Shown: piece after piece, positions 41,344 through 51,843 of the stretch
Layout of the letters: every line of letters begins with the position of its first letter
How positions within the stretch are numbered: the stretch's first letter is position 1
From: Brachionus plicatilis
Lineage: Eukaryota > Rotifera > Eurotatoria > Ploima > Brachionidae
DNA length: 56,927 bases
Assembly (NCBI GenBank): GCA_010279815.1
Contig: QEOQ01000469.1
Span: 100,461-157,387, forward strand
Reading direction: 5' to 3'
Made by a program: the position numbers and the translations under genes
The notes under the pieces: generated by a model
What the model was told of the DNA's origin: nothing
Databases searched by the model: none
The model's input: only the letters and a program-made list of their open reading frames with translations

Positions 41344-44300
41344 TTAAAAGCATTGAGGACAATTATGAAATGAAAATCCTGAAATTAATTCAATACATCT
41401 AAAATGATATTTGTGTGAACAATTGAATTTTGCAAAATTTTCTTGAGGGTCGATTGTAAAACTACAGATTGAACAAATGTTTTTAGAACTCATATTTTTG
41501 AATTCATAATTCATTCTCAATCTGTACTGTATCAAAGTTTTTTCATTGAAATTGAATTTTAGACTTTTTTTCCAAAAAATCGCTCCAAAAACATACAAAC
41601 AAACACTCCACAGTTCTGTCCATCCATTTGAATCGAATGTTCAATATTTCTTAACTTCCACTTACGATTTTTCTTTTCTTTTTCAATGAAAAGTTTCCTT
41701 TTTTAGGTTTAAAAGTTTTTAAAATTTAAAAATTTTTAATTAAGATTTTTTTAAAACTTACATCCAGCTTTCCAAAACCTTATTAGACTTTGCTTCTGTT
41801 TCACCTAATGGATCGATATAAATAACTTCATCTTTTGTTATATCTATTATCAAACAAGTCCAATGGTTTCCGTACTCAATAATTAATCCTATTACATATT
41901 CACATTTTTCGAACGTATACTAGATAATAATTTTTTCATTTATAACTTAAAATAAAAAAAAAGGTGTATACTTTTTTCATTGGAAGTTTTCCTTTTTCTA
42001 TTAATTCAGTTATATGAAATGAATCAATTATTTCAACCTTAATTTTAAGCTTTTTAAACAAACAATAAGCAAAACATTGAACAAGCTAAAAAAATACAGA
42101 GATAAAATTTGTCTTTTGAAATTTCATAATTTTACTAACATCACATCCGAACCAGTCATTAGTAAGTAATTCATTTACGGCTTTGTTTAAAATGCGATAG
42201 TTATCAATCCAATAAAAAAATTTGAACAATCGACGGATTTGGATTCGAATTTATCATCGTCTATTTCAATTAGTTCGCTTTCTGAATTTTTCGTATCTCT
42301 TTCTTGTTTAAATTCTAATTCTGTTTCAACTAAAAAAAAATTAAATTTGAGAAAAATATGTTTTAATTTTGATTGAAAAAGTTGAATCGATCTTCATAAA
42401 ATTCTTTGTATTTAAACTTTAAATAATTGTATAATGGAGCAGCAACTTCACTTGTAACCTTTGGCTTCTGACATGCTTATTAACGTTTAAGATGTGGTTT
42501 TTAAAATACTAAAACCATGATTCTATCATATTATTTGATCGTCGTGAGAAGTCAAAATCAAATTCTGAAAAAATAATCCCGGACCAAAGAGGAGTTAGAT
42601 GGAGTCTGTTTTTGATAACTAACCACAGACTATTGTTAAAGTAGATATTTGAATCACAATTGATCGTTTTCATATTCTTCGACATTTTTTGAAAAGAGAT
42701 TTTCAAAATAATGCGTGAATGGTGATGATGTTTTATATTGAGTTTTTGTCTAATTATTAAAATGAAAAATTGGATCACAAACATTATTACTCATTTTTAC
42801 TTTTTTTGAAAAATCAGCAAGATAATTGATTTTACGTTAAATTAGATGAAATTTATGCTTTTGAAGATTTTTTTGGACAATAGAGTCAAAATTTCGTAGA
42901 CAAAAAATTGCTTTTACAATTAATAATATTTCACAAAATTCATCCAAACTTTTTGAATTTTGTAAAAGTGAAAACGCGAAAATGAATACTTTTTTAATTT
43001 TGTTCTTGGATTGATCACTTTGAAATTTGATTAAACGTTCAGTCTCATCGATTATGTTTTTTAACATATGAGTAGATCAAATGAAAATAATTGTTTTTAA
43101 CGGCCTTTTATAAAGAGGCACTTTTTTAACAATAATCTTAAAGCATATTTCTAAATAATGCGATAAATTAAATTCGTTAAATGTACTCATTAAAGCGTTT
43201 ATATTAGCCAAAGAAAAATCGGGAGATGTTTTAAAAAACGAATAATTTTTAAATTTGTCGAGAATTGTGGTTAGATAGCATCTGTACATGATAGTACATG
43301 AATCGTTTGCGCTACTAAAAGAATCGGCAATAGGAATAAATGATTTCGTAATTTCATCATGAGCCAGTAATGAATAATACAAAATTTCACCCTGGTTTCT
43401 GAATTTAAGCATCACATTTCCTGTGGCATCAAAATATAAAATTTGATTTTTTTCTTGAATTAAAGTCCAGATTTTTAACTTTTAAAAAGATAAAAATTAA
43501 AATCTCAAAATTTTCTAAAAATGATTCAGAAACTTACTTGAATTTCAGACAATAGTAAGAAACCAAATGGATTAGATTGAATATCATGCACAAAACCTTG
43601 AATGCCTTTTTTTTTTGCTGTTCAAAAATCAAATCAAAAATTAGTTTCGAAGCATCGCTATCAACCCTAAATTCATTGTTCAGCTGATACCTTTGATTGA
43701 ATTCGCGCTTCATTTTCCGTATCGTATTGTATAAAATAGAGGTTCGAAGTCCATCATCTTTTAAGAGATTATATTTGAAGAGATTTATTTAAGAATATTT
43801 AAGTAAAAATTCTAACTTGAATTTAAAGCATCAGTTCTAAAGTTGTTAATCCCTTTAGAGCAGACTTCATTCTTAATTGTTTTCCTCTTATCTCGAGAAA
43901 TTCTTATTCTTTTAGAAGTCAATTTTTCGTTACAAGTTTTGCGATTCCATGAAACATTAACAAAAACACCATCTGAGTTTTCTTAATTTTGAATTACTGT
44001 TTCAAGCTTGCAATCACAAAAGGAGCATTTCAACTTTCCAGACCAAAAAGGTTTACCTTTTTGAGAAGTAGTGAAGTAATTCGAGATGAATTTTAATTCA
44101 CAGTTAATGTTTTTTTCTTTGAACTTGTCGAGAAAATATCTTGAAGCTCCGACAAGTAGCTTTGGGCGAGAGCATTTTGATTTGAATTCTAAGATTTTTT
44201 GCCATTCCATTAAATCAAATCTGATCATAAAATTCAAATTGGTATCCAAAAAAATCTATGTTTGGTTTTTTGAGTTTAGGAGTGATAAAACAGAATCACA

Positions 44301-44511
44301 AAACCCGTTTCGATTTTCATTCCATTTTCCATATAACACAAATTGAGAATCGTAACATTTTTTACCAAAATATATTGCCACAATTTTTTCAAAATGATAT
44401 TCCAGGTCTTCTTGGTCCGCAATTTAAATCTACTAACTTCAGATCAACCAAATATTTTGATTTAATATCAATTAATTTTTGTTCATTACTGAAAATAGAT
44501 TTTCGATACAT
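41344..44511 (-). pseudogene. Transposase-like core + Ulp1 cysteine protease + RING-H2 finger (decayed)
   Basis: Right to left. Met at 44511-44509 (MYRKSIFSNEQKLIDIKSKY), a short domain with paired Cys (GKPFWSGKLKCSFCDCKLE), then VFVNVSWNRKTCNEKL and RISRDKRKTIKNEVCSKGIN (43960-43810). Next GFVHDIQSNPFGFLLLSEIQ, YFDATGNVM (likely first catalytic D), PIADSFSS, SPDFSLANINALMSTFN (second D), and RRSNNMIESWF (likely E). From 42340 down: a Ulp1/C48 peptidase with GNHWTCLIIDI (His), VIYIDPLG (Asp) and, after an intron, DGQNCGVFVCMF (Cys), then YRLRMNYEF. It finishes with a RING-H2 finger: CSICSFTIDPQENFAKFNCS, HKYHFRC, CPQCF, and TAA at 41344. Introns are short and AT-rich. A TAG after ESWF and several one-base shifts show decay. 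The core resembles a DDE family frequent in Hydra, aphids and rotifers. Confidence 0.65.
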
Positions 44512-44659
44512 ATTTATATATTTACTTCTAAATAATTTTTCTAAAATGTAAAAGATATTAGGATAAAAGTTTCAAAGCATTTTGAAAAAATTTTTCAAAG
44601 TTTCTAGTTCATGTCTTGTTAATAAAATATAAATTAGTAAATTTTTCAAATGTTTTATT

Positions 44660-45501
44660 TTATTTAATTTTTTTTTTTTTAACTTGGTTTGTTTCTAGTT
44701 CATCTTCAGCTTCAGCTTCCTCATTAGCATCATCTTCACCAAGTTGAAAGTTGTTTTCGTATATCCAATTCTCACATTTATTTTTATCAGCCGCTTTTAT
44801 GAAGTCCAAAAAATTTTTGATCACATTTCTTGAGTCAGGACCCCCATCTTCCACTTTTCCTTTCACAGGTAGCATGTTCCCTGCCCATACATGTGGATCG
44901 TAATATCCTTTTGGTACACCTACTAAATCATGAGGCCTCCAATAAGTCTTGAAAAACAATATTTTTTTTTCATTCACCTCTTCGAATCCAAATGCTTCAA
45001 AAACACTTGAAATGAAGTTTTTATATAAGTTTTTTAAAGATATTTACCGGTAACGTTTATAACTGTGTTTGCTAGATTCCCAGGTCTTTGTTTACTAGAA
45101 CGTGAAAAACCTTCGAAAGTCTAATTTCTCGAGTCCCAAATAAACCCTGAAGAAGGAACTTCAAGCTCTTTTTCTTCTTCCTGGAGATCTTTAAAAAATA
45201 AATTAATATTTAAAAATACATCAATCTCAACAAAAATTACCTTTTAAAAATTCATCAATTGTTTTTATCGTATGCATGTTTTGAATTACTTCTTTTATTG
45301 ATAAAAACTACAATTTTATTTTATTTTTCTTCTAATATTTAAATATTAAGCTTACTTTTACTATTAAGCTTTTCAGGCATGGGCTACTTTGTTTTCAATA
45401 AGAATGCAATGTAAACTTTCTTTTTGTGCCTTTTTTAAATCTTCATCATGACTATTGAATGTCTCAAAAACTTCTTTTGTTCTATGATTTACAGTGATCA
45501 T
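44660..45501 (-). CDS. Unrecognised four- or five-exon gene with acidic-then-basic C-terminus
   Basis: Minus strand. Exons by splice consensus: 45501-45356 (MITVNHRTKEVFETFNSHDE; donor GTAAGC; a frame problem near its end), 45307-45241 (FLSIKEVIQNMHTIKTIDEF; donor GTAATT), 45188-45048 (contains an in-frame TAG, unless a shorter exon starts after it at TFEGFSRSSKQRPGNLANTV; donor GTAAAT) and 45005-44660 (VFEAFGFEEVNEKKILFFKT, WRPHDLVGVPKGYYDPHVWA, then an Asp/Glu-rich stretch and KKKKIK). The basic tail may be a nuclear localisation signal. No family recognised. The terminal exon looks soundly coding; the first exons are doubtful, so it may be a partial pseudogene. Confidence 0.45.
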
Positions 45502-45543
45502 AAAGAAGGAATTCAATGAAAAATAGGAAAATTTTTTGGGCTT

Positions 45544-46038
45544 AATATTTCTTTTGATTGGTTAAAAGAAAAGACGTTTTTTGTGAAACTTTTATTTTTA
45601 TTGGTTAAACAAAATTACAATATTTTACAAAAAAATAATGAAAAAAAATTAACATAATACAATTTTAATTTTGTTTGCCTTTTTTAACATAAAAACGGAA
45701 AATAGTCTCGTTCGATAAAAAAAGTTTTTACTCGTAAATCCTGTCCAAGGATTTTTAAAATCCTGTGAGTTTTTAACTTAATTTGAAATGATTTTTCATC
45801 AATTTCAAAAAAATCGCTTTTATTGATTAACCTTTCCTTAATTATCCTATAATCAAAAAGAAAATCTGTTGCGTCGCTATACCCTTTTGAAAATTATAAG
45901 TCTTTCTCATACAACTCATAAATTTTTATGCTAATTTTATTTCGTTTTTTTTTGTAAAATATTGTAATTTTGTTTAACCAATAAAAATAAAAGTTTCACA
46001 AAAAAACGTCTTTTCTTTTAACCAATCAAAAAAATATT
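45544..46038. mobile_element. Foldback element with arms of about 90 bp around a coding-like core
   Basis: Left arm 45544-45635 (TTTTGATTGGTTAAAAGAAA, then GACGTTTTTTGTGAAACTTT), right arm about 45950-46038, its inverse, nearly perfect. Between them the minus strand has a long run with few stops (about 45925-45665: YSDATDFLFDYRIIKERLI, SFQIKLKTHRILKIL), ending at a stop near 45665. This may be a captured exon or an accident of composition. Confidence 0.7.
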
Positions 46039-46410
46039 TCAAACAAGAAAAATTTCCTTTTTTCTTCAATATATAGAACTGAGCCAAACGCTTTTATTAT
46101 TTACAGTCCCCTTATGAGTGTAAGGTGTAAAATAAATGTGGTTCTTTAAAAAAAAATTAGTTCAAAATAAATCTTTTTAACTTTCAATATATAAAACTTA
46201 TACCATGTTTTTAAAATATATTTTTGAATACAGTTGGCCTAAGATCTGTAGCTCGGTATCCTTTGATGAATGTACAAGAAGTGGAGCTTAAAAAAATTGA
46301 TTCTTTTCTTAAAAATTTTGAAATTAATTTGTAAAACTTAAAATTTTTTAATTCTATGAGTTTTGAATGCTTCTCTTAAAATCTGAATATCAGCACTCCC
46401 TATCCGATTT
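46039..46410. other. AT-rich spacer
   Basis: No sustained frame. One moderate-composition patch near 46230-46280 (GCCTAAGATCTGTAGCTCGG) shows nothing recognisable. Confidence 0.4.
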
Positions 46411-47071
46411 TTAATTCGTCGATTTTAATTTCAAACTAGGTGGATAAGGAAGATTCGTTTCCCGTAGAAAACTATCTTTTACACCCAAAACCGCTTCTTT
46501 AATAAGATTGGCTTCAAAGAAATATTCCGTATCTTTGTTTTCGAGTTTCTCGAAAACAGCAATATACGCACCATTTTTCTTCATTGCATTGTTGGGATCA
46601 GTCGTTATTATAATATCTAAAGCATCCTAAAAGATCTCCATTAATAATTTTTATTAAAAATTAATTTAAAAACTCCGCTAAAAATATCAAAAAAAATTTC
46701 AATGATTTAGTAGGAGTTTCAAAAATTAATATTATTTCTTGCAAATAAAAATCAATATGGAACAAAATTTGGATTACTTTTATTTTTATAAAATTTTAAA
46801 TTATCTTTTAAGAGTAAACTTTTTTACTTATTAACACTAGTCCAATTTTCTTTTCTTTTTTAATTTAACTCGAATTTAATGTAATTTTTTGTATTTTTGC
46901 CAATGGGGGTTAAAACTAATAAATAATAAAAATAATTACCAATTTGTTGTAAAACTCCATAATTGATTGAATGCGGTTTCGACAAGAATTTTTCTCTCTC
47001 TCTGTTTATCTTTTAAAGAATCAATTGCTTGAGCAATGGGTTAGTGGAAACTGAACTAAAATATCATCCAT
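46411..47071 (-). CDS. Unrecognised two-exon gene or fragment
   Basis: Minus strand. The terminal exon 46626-46411 is preceded by acceptor TCTTTTAG and reads DALDIIITTDPNNAMKKNGA, YIAVFEKLENKDTEYFFEAN, ending LKLKSTN at TAA 46413-46411. The upstream exon ends at donor TTG|GTAATT (46940/46939). In the frame that joins in phase 0 only MEFYNKL remains coding. A longer coding-like run in another frame (IAQAIDSLKDKQRERKILVE, preceded by ATG 47071 in a third frame) does not match the phase. So the second exon is likely real and the first uncertain. No family recognised. Confidence 0.4.
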
Positions 47072-47144
47072 AATTTAATAATCTAAAATAAGAACTACTT
47101 ATTTTTATTATATTCTTTAAAAATAATTAAGATATAAAGCGAGA

Positions 47145-47295
47145 AATTTTAAATTTATTCTAATAATTCTCATTTAATTCGTCGATTCAATGCTCAGCCA
47201 TAGGATAAATGCCCAAAGTGCTTTTTATACAGTGGAAAACATTGAATCGACCTTTCTATTAGAATTATTAGAATAAATTTAAAATTTTTCGTTTT
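47145..47295. mobile_element. Foldback MITE, family E, copy 2
   Basis: Arms AAATTTTAAATTTATTCTAA (left) and the inverse TTAGAATAAATTTAAAATTT (right). The core is GTCGATTCAATG...CATTGAATCGAC around CTCAGCCATAGGATAAATGC. Shares its core with 35770-35905, where the arms differ. Confidence 0.75.
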
Positions 47296-47554
47296 TTGTT
47301 TATTCCTTGTGTATATATTATTGTGAAAAATATCATTTTCAAGCAGAAAAAATTATGTTCTTTCTTAATATAAGTGATCTAAATTAAAAAAAACAATTTG
47401 ATCCCTTAACATAAATAAAAAATGAAATAATTGAGTCGTTTCAGTTGTTAAACCGAAATAATAATGAAAAAAGGTCAATAAATTGGAATGTTTTATTTCT
47501 TTTAAATTTTAAATCAATATTTTTAAATAAATGTTTGAAATTCGATTAAATAAA

Positions 47555-47740
47555 TTATTTCCTTTTCTTTTTTTTTGTTTTCGGTCCTTGATTATCTAGA
47601 GTGAAAATATCATTAGCAAGTTTATTTTCATCTTCATTCAAATTTTCTGCTAAAAGAAAATCACACTCGGCATCGTCTTTGTTTGGATGAACTGGGTGTT
47701 CGATACGATCTAGAATCTTTTCACCTTTTAAAATAATCAT
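47555..47740 (-). CDS. Small acidic protein or terminal exon with Lys-rich tail
   Basis: Minus-strand frame of 61 residues: Asp/Glu/Asn-rich middle (DDAECDFLLAENLNEDENKL) ending KTKKKKRK. The design resembles the end of the product at 44660 (acidic run then KKKKIK), suggesting paralogous tails. No upstream exon could be fixed with confidence. Confidence 0.35.
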   Translation of the reverse strand: MIILKGEKILDRIEHPVHPNKDDAECDFLLAENLNEDENKLANDIFTLDNQGPKTKKKKRK

Positions 47741-48099
47741 TGATCATTTAGGGTGCGAAAATACGACTTAAAGTCTCCCATGATCTTAAAAAAGATTTAA
47801 ATATTATGTCCTAAATAAAGCGTGTTTTGCTCTTCATATCCCTCATCTTTTAAATTCCGCCATGCAAGCTAAAGTTCCATTTTTTTTGTTTCATCATTTA
47901 TCTGATGATTTAGAATTTGATCAAACTTTAAATTTAAAAAAAGAAAAATTGAATTTAAAATAAGGAATTTTAAACAATTATCAAAAATTACATAATATTC
48001 TATATTATGAATATCGTATTTGGTATTATCCTTAAACTCTTCCTCCAAATGTTTAATTGCTTCAAAAGTTTCAATAGAAACATATGCTTCGATAGATTT

Positions 48100-48262
48100 T
48101 CGGTCTGTTCGACCAGATTTGCCGTCTGGTTGACTAGATTTTCTGCCTGTTTGACCAGATTTGCCGTCTGTTTGACCAGATTTGCCGTCTTTTTGACCAG
48201 ATTTGCCGTCTGCTTGACCAGATGCTCGGTCTGTTCGACCAGATTTGCCGTCTGTTTTTTTG
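48100..48262 (-). repeat. 21-bp tandem repeat encoding TDGKSGQ heptads
   Basis: About seven diverged copies of GACCAGATTTGCCGTCTGTT T. They lie in a 181-residue minus-strand frame (48414-47869) as TDGKSGQ/TGRKSSQ heptads. The first 15 residues of that frame are antisense to LINE RT, so the frame as a whole is not a credible gene. The repeat itself is real. Confidence 0.6.
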
Positions 48263-48359
48263 GTGATATTCTTTATTTTTTTGGTGAATAAAAAAAATAT
48301 TATTGGTGAACGATAATTGTATGCCTTATTTCTTAACCCAAAAATGTAGGGATCATTCA

Positions 48360-48635
48360 AAAGATCTAAAAAGGTCTGTTGTCTCTTTTTCGATATATCC
48401 AAAGCCTTTGACAAGGTATGGCATAATGACTTGATTTATGAGTTAGTTCAAATCAAGACTCCCCTATACATTGTGAACCTTGTTAGATTATTTTTGTCAA
48501 ACGGAAAATTTTGCGTCTCAATAAATGATCATCTGTCAGATATGTCTCCCATACTAGCTGGTGTTCCACAAGGAGCAGTCATAAGCCCTATTTTATTTAG
48601 CATATTTATTAATGACAGAAGAAGACACACTAACT
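48360..48635 (+). pseudogene. LINE reverse transcriptase fragment
   Basis: Plus strand: FFDISKAFDKVWHNDLIYEL (frame across 48380-48440), continuing FLSNGKFCVSINDHLSDMSP, LAGVPQGAVISPILFSIFIN at 48550-48615. These are RT motifs A to B of CR1/Jockey-like LINEs. The catalytic FADD segment is absent because other sequence begins at about 48620. Both ends truncated. Confidence 0.8.
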
Positions 48636-48960
48636 TCTGCTAATTCAGAAACTATCCAGCAATACGTCACATAGCTCGATCCAACCTGATGAGATATTAA
48701 GCAACACTATAGATTCTTTCCTGGATGATCTTGATACAGGCACGAAGACTCCTGTTGTTTTATCATCTACTTATTCTACTACATTCTAAGAACCAGCAAT
48801 TCCCCTCCCTCAGAATAACATTATCCAGGCAGCTAATATTCCTATATTTGGTCAATTTAATGATCCCCCGACTCCAGTCAGACCACCTGGTCTTCTTCAA
48901 CTATAGCAAAATCATAAGCAAAAACTCTAAGGAGTACGAGTTCAATTGACGATAATGCTT
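48620..48960 (+). pseudogene. Retrotransposon-like coding remnant, unidentified
   Basis: Codon-like, less AT-rich sequence with frame changes: MTEEDTLTSANSETIQQYV, then DEILSNTIDSFLDDLDTGTK, and AANIPIFGQFNDPPTPVRPP. It looks like the start of a gag- or ORF1-type protein joined directly to the RT fragment before it. No diagnostic domain. Confidence 0.35.
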
Positions 48961-49141
48961 TTTTCGACAGCAACGAAGATGCCTTCCCAACCAAGCAACT
49001 ATATTAATTTTATTTTTTTTTCTCTTTTCTTTCTTTTCATTTTTATATAAACATAAATTTTTTATTCCTGGAAAGTTTAACCTTTTTTTAAGGAAAGCAT
49101 AAAGATAAAAATCAAAATATGCGTAATTTAGGCATTTATAC

Positions 49142-49496
49142 GGCATTGTGAATTTTCATACAAAAATTACAATACAAAAAGTAAAAAAGGTTATAGTTTT
49201 TGTTCTAACGGTCCAAAACATGCTCTGCAACTGTAGCAAAGTGTAACAACTTTTGTTACACCTATTGTGAAAGTCTGCAAAAACTCTGCAAATTAATTTC
49301 GCATTTCGTTTCAATACGTTTCAATGGCGTAAAATTTTGCATAAATTTGCACACATTTAGTAGACTTTCACAACAGGTGTAACAAAAGTTGTTACACTTT
49401 GTTACAGTTGCAGAACATGTTTTGGACCGTTAGAACAAAAACTATAACCTTTTTTACTTTTTGTATTGTAATTTTTGTATGAAAATTCACAATGCC
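49142..49496. mobile_element. Long near-perfect foldback, family D
   Basis: Starts GGCATTGTGAATTTTCATAC and ends with the inverse. Arms of about 125 bp (through TTTTGTTCTAACGGTCCAAA and CTGTAGCAAAGTGTAACAAC) with very few mismatches surround a loop of about 100 bp containing GTCTGCAAAAACTCTGCAAA. The near identity of the arms suggests a recent insertion or duplication. Shares its core with 21284-21481. Confidence 0.85.
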
Positions 49497-49570
49497 AAAA
49501 AATAAAATTTAAAGTCAAAGTCCAGACTTGACTTTGACTTCATGACTTTGACTTTTGACCAACTCTGATC
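49497..49570 (+). repeat. Family C repeat fragment
   Basis: AATTTAAAGTCAAAGTCCAG through GACTTTGACTTTTGACCAAC to CTCTG; matches the window start. It directly adjoins the foldback before it. Confidence 0.65.
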
Positions 49571-49876
49571 AGAATACTTATTTTTGGAAAAATTTTTAAG
49601 ATTTTTTTGTCGAAAATACTTCTGATCTATTCGAGAATATGAATTCAAGAAAAAAATTTTACGTGTGTGGAAAGACCATATTATTTTTAAGCCACATTAT
49701 TAAATTCAATAATAAAATTATTACCATTTGGAAGTCAATTTAAAGGTTTTTAAAAATCAAAAGAAAAATTTTTAATCACCAATTTTTATTTATTTAAATA
49801 ATTATTTATTATTAAATTTATCAAATTGCATTTATATAAAAAAACCGAAATAAAATTTTTTGGTTTAGAGAAAAAA

Positions 49877-50658
49877 GGCAAATTGAAAAAATTTTCAGAT
49901 CAAATTTTAATATCAAAATGATCATTTTAAATTTTGCAACTTAAATAATCAGCAAAGTAAAATTTTTGATCAGATTTCAAGCGCTCAACCTTGATCAAAT
50001 ATTTTAGATGCGCAATTAAATTTCAGTGCATTTATAGAATTTACAATCCTTTTTCAAGAGTTTAAAAATAAAGCTTTGAAATGTAAAAAAAATTAAAAAT
50101 CTGCGATGAAATTTAATTACGAATCTAAAAATTTTTGAGCAAGGTTGAGCGCTTGAAATTTGATCAGTAAAAAAATTTACTTTGCTTTATAATCTAATAA
50201 TTTTGATAATTTTCAAGAAATAAATACTAAACATTACTAGAAATGTTATGTCTCGTAATGGTTCATTATCAAATTAACATCAAAATAATTGATCTCTAAT
50301 TTATTTAACAAAAACAATAATTTAAATAATTCAGGTTAAGTTAATTCAAAAATTCAAATTTACACCTTTTATATCCATACATTCAAACTTAAATAATTTT
50401 ATTTTCCCACTTAAATATATAACTAATTTTAAAAAAGTAAATTGTTTTTTGTCCTGAAAAGTAAGTTTTCATTAAATTAAAATAAAATATTTAAACCTAT
50501 TAAATTTCAAAAAAAGAGACATTTTAAAATTTTAAATATGAAAATCAACTTGACATAAGTAATTGCTTTGAAAAAAATCTATTTTTTCTCTATTATTAGA
50601 AAAAATTTTACAATTTATATTTTGATCTTTTGATCTTGATCTCAAACTTCAATTTGCC
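49877..50658 (-). mobile_element. hAT-like MITE, family B, copy 2, with perfect 8-bp duplication
   Basis: Ends GGCAAATTGAAAAAATTTTC and, inverted, GGCAAATTGAAGTTTGAGAT. AGAAAAAA flanks both sides (49869-49876, 50659-50666). Compared with copy 1 it is inverted and enlarged by a nested foldback (49951-50186). Confidence 0.85.
49951..50186. mobile_element. Foldback MITE nested inside family B copy 2
   Basis: AGCAAAGTAAAATTTTTGAT, then TCAAGCGCTCAACCTTG, with the inverse at the right end (CAAGGTTGAGCGCTTGAAAT ... TTTACTTTGCT). Copy 3 of family B lacks it at the matching point, which shows the insertion. The flanks AAATAATC and TTATAATC agree at 6 of 8 bases, a possible aged 8-bp duplication. Confidence 0.8.
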
Positions 50659-50682
50659 AGAAAAAATCTATTCTTTTTTTTA

Positions 50683-50940
50683 CAGACTTGTTTATAAGTC
50701 ACAGTTTTAAGTCTTAGTCACAAAAATTTTTATCAATATCTCCTTTATTTGGACCAACAAAAAGAATTTTTTCATAATCCGGTTACATTAACAGACCACA
50801 TATGTCAAGATTAACAGCCAGGAATTTGGAATCACCTACTTTATTGGTATCAAATATGAATTTATTAAATCATTGACGACTTGAAAAAAAAAATTAAGTC
50901 TTTAACTTGACTTAAAATTTGTGACTTAAAAACAAGTCTG
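50683..50940 (-). mobile_element. hAT-like MITE, family A, copy 2, with 8-bp duplication
   Basis: Inverted relative to 22443-22680: CAGACTTGTTTATAAGTCAC on the left, its partner ending AACAAGTCTG on the right. TTTTTTTA lies directly outside both ends. Internal sequence matches copy 1 closely (for example ATGATTTAATAAATTCATAT on the minus strand). Confidence 0.85.
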
Positions 50941-51843
50941 TTTTTTTATTTATTAAATCTAAAATTGTAGTTACGGTTAGAAATGCTACACTAGTCTCTT
51001 TTCTAGTCGTAGTTTTGTTTAATAAATCAATATTTGACAATTTAGTGAAAAGATCATTACTGAATATTCTTGATTTTAGAATGAAAATATCATTTAATAA
51101 TTAAATAAATTATGATGTAATAGAACATTTTTTTATTGCTGAATTAAAATGAAATGGTTCCTAATTCATTAATGATTCATCTATCAACTTTCATCAATTA
51201 ATCTTCTTTTTATTATTGACTGGATATGCTTAACGCACAAAATATCTAAACTGATAAAAAGATTAATCAAATCTAAGGTAAATAGACCATTAGTTTTTTA
51301 AGTTCTGAAAACTTTTTTTAATAAAAAAAGCATTATTTTTTTTAAAGATTTATTTATTTAAATTTAATAAAAAAATTAAAAATGGCTTCGAGCTCACTAA
51401 TTGAGTGTTACCTTTTTCAGCTCGCTCCTTCAGCCTAAATAAGATAAAATAAATAAAAATTAAATAAAATTATTGTTTTACAATAAACGAAAAAAAAAAA
51501 AAAAAAAACAGCCAAGCTAGTTATAAATTATTCAGGATAAATCAAATTTTTACGTTTGATTTTACACAAGAAACAATGATTCTTAAATAATAAAAAACTA
51601 AAGACTAATTAATTAACAAAATGAATATCTGATTCACATCATTTGTCAATTTAGAGATCGTTTTGATTCAAAAAAATCTTTATTTATCTAGAATAATATC
51701 AGCTTGACTTGGCTAAAAAGTCTCATTAGTCTGTTTTTATTTTAACTAAGGACTTATTAGATAATTTCGATTAACCTAGTTAAGAGCCAAGTATTTAATG
51801 AGCTCGAAATCTAAAATATGAAGAATTAAAGAAATATCGAGAA
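50941..51843. other. Upstream region of the secreted-protein gene
   Basis: AT-rich. At 51366-51415 a mixed-composition stretch (GGCTTCGAGCTCACTAATTG) is followed by AATAAA-like runs and 18 A's (51490-51510), possibly a retroposed 3' end. Just before the gene are ATTTAATGAGCTCG and a three-codon upstream ATG frame (ATGAAGAATTAA, about 51819). Promoter elements cannot be asserted. Confidence 0.4.

Noticed and set aside
47869..48414. 181-residue minus-strand protein with TDGKSGQ repeats as a host gene
   Set aside because: Its N-terminus is antisense to a LINE RT motif and the C-terminal part is an AT-rich hydrophobic run; only the tandem repeat is kept.
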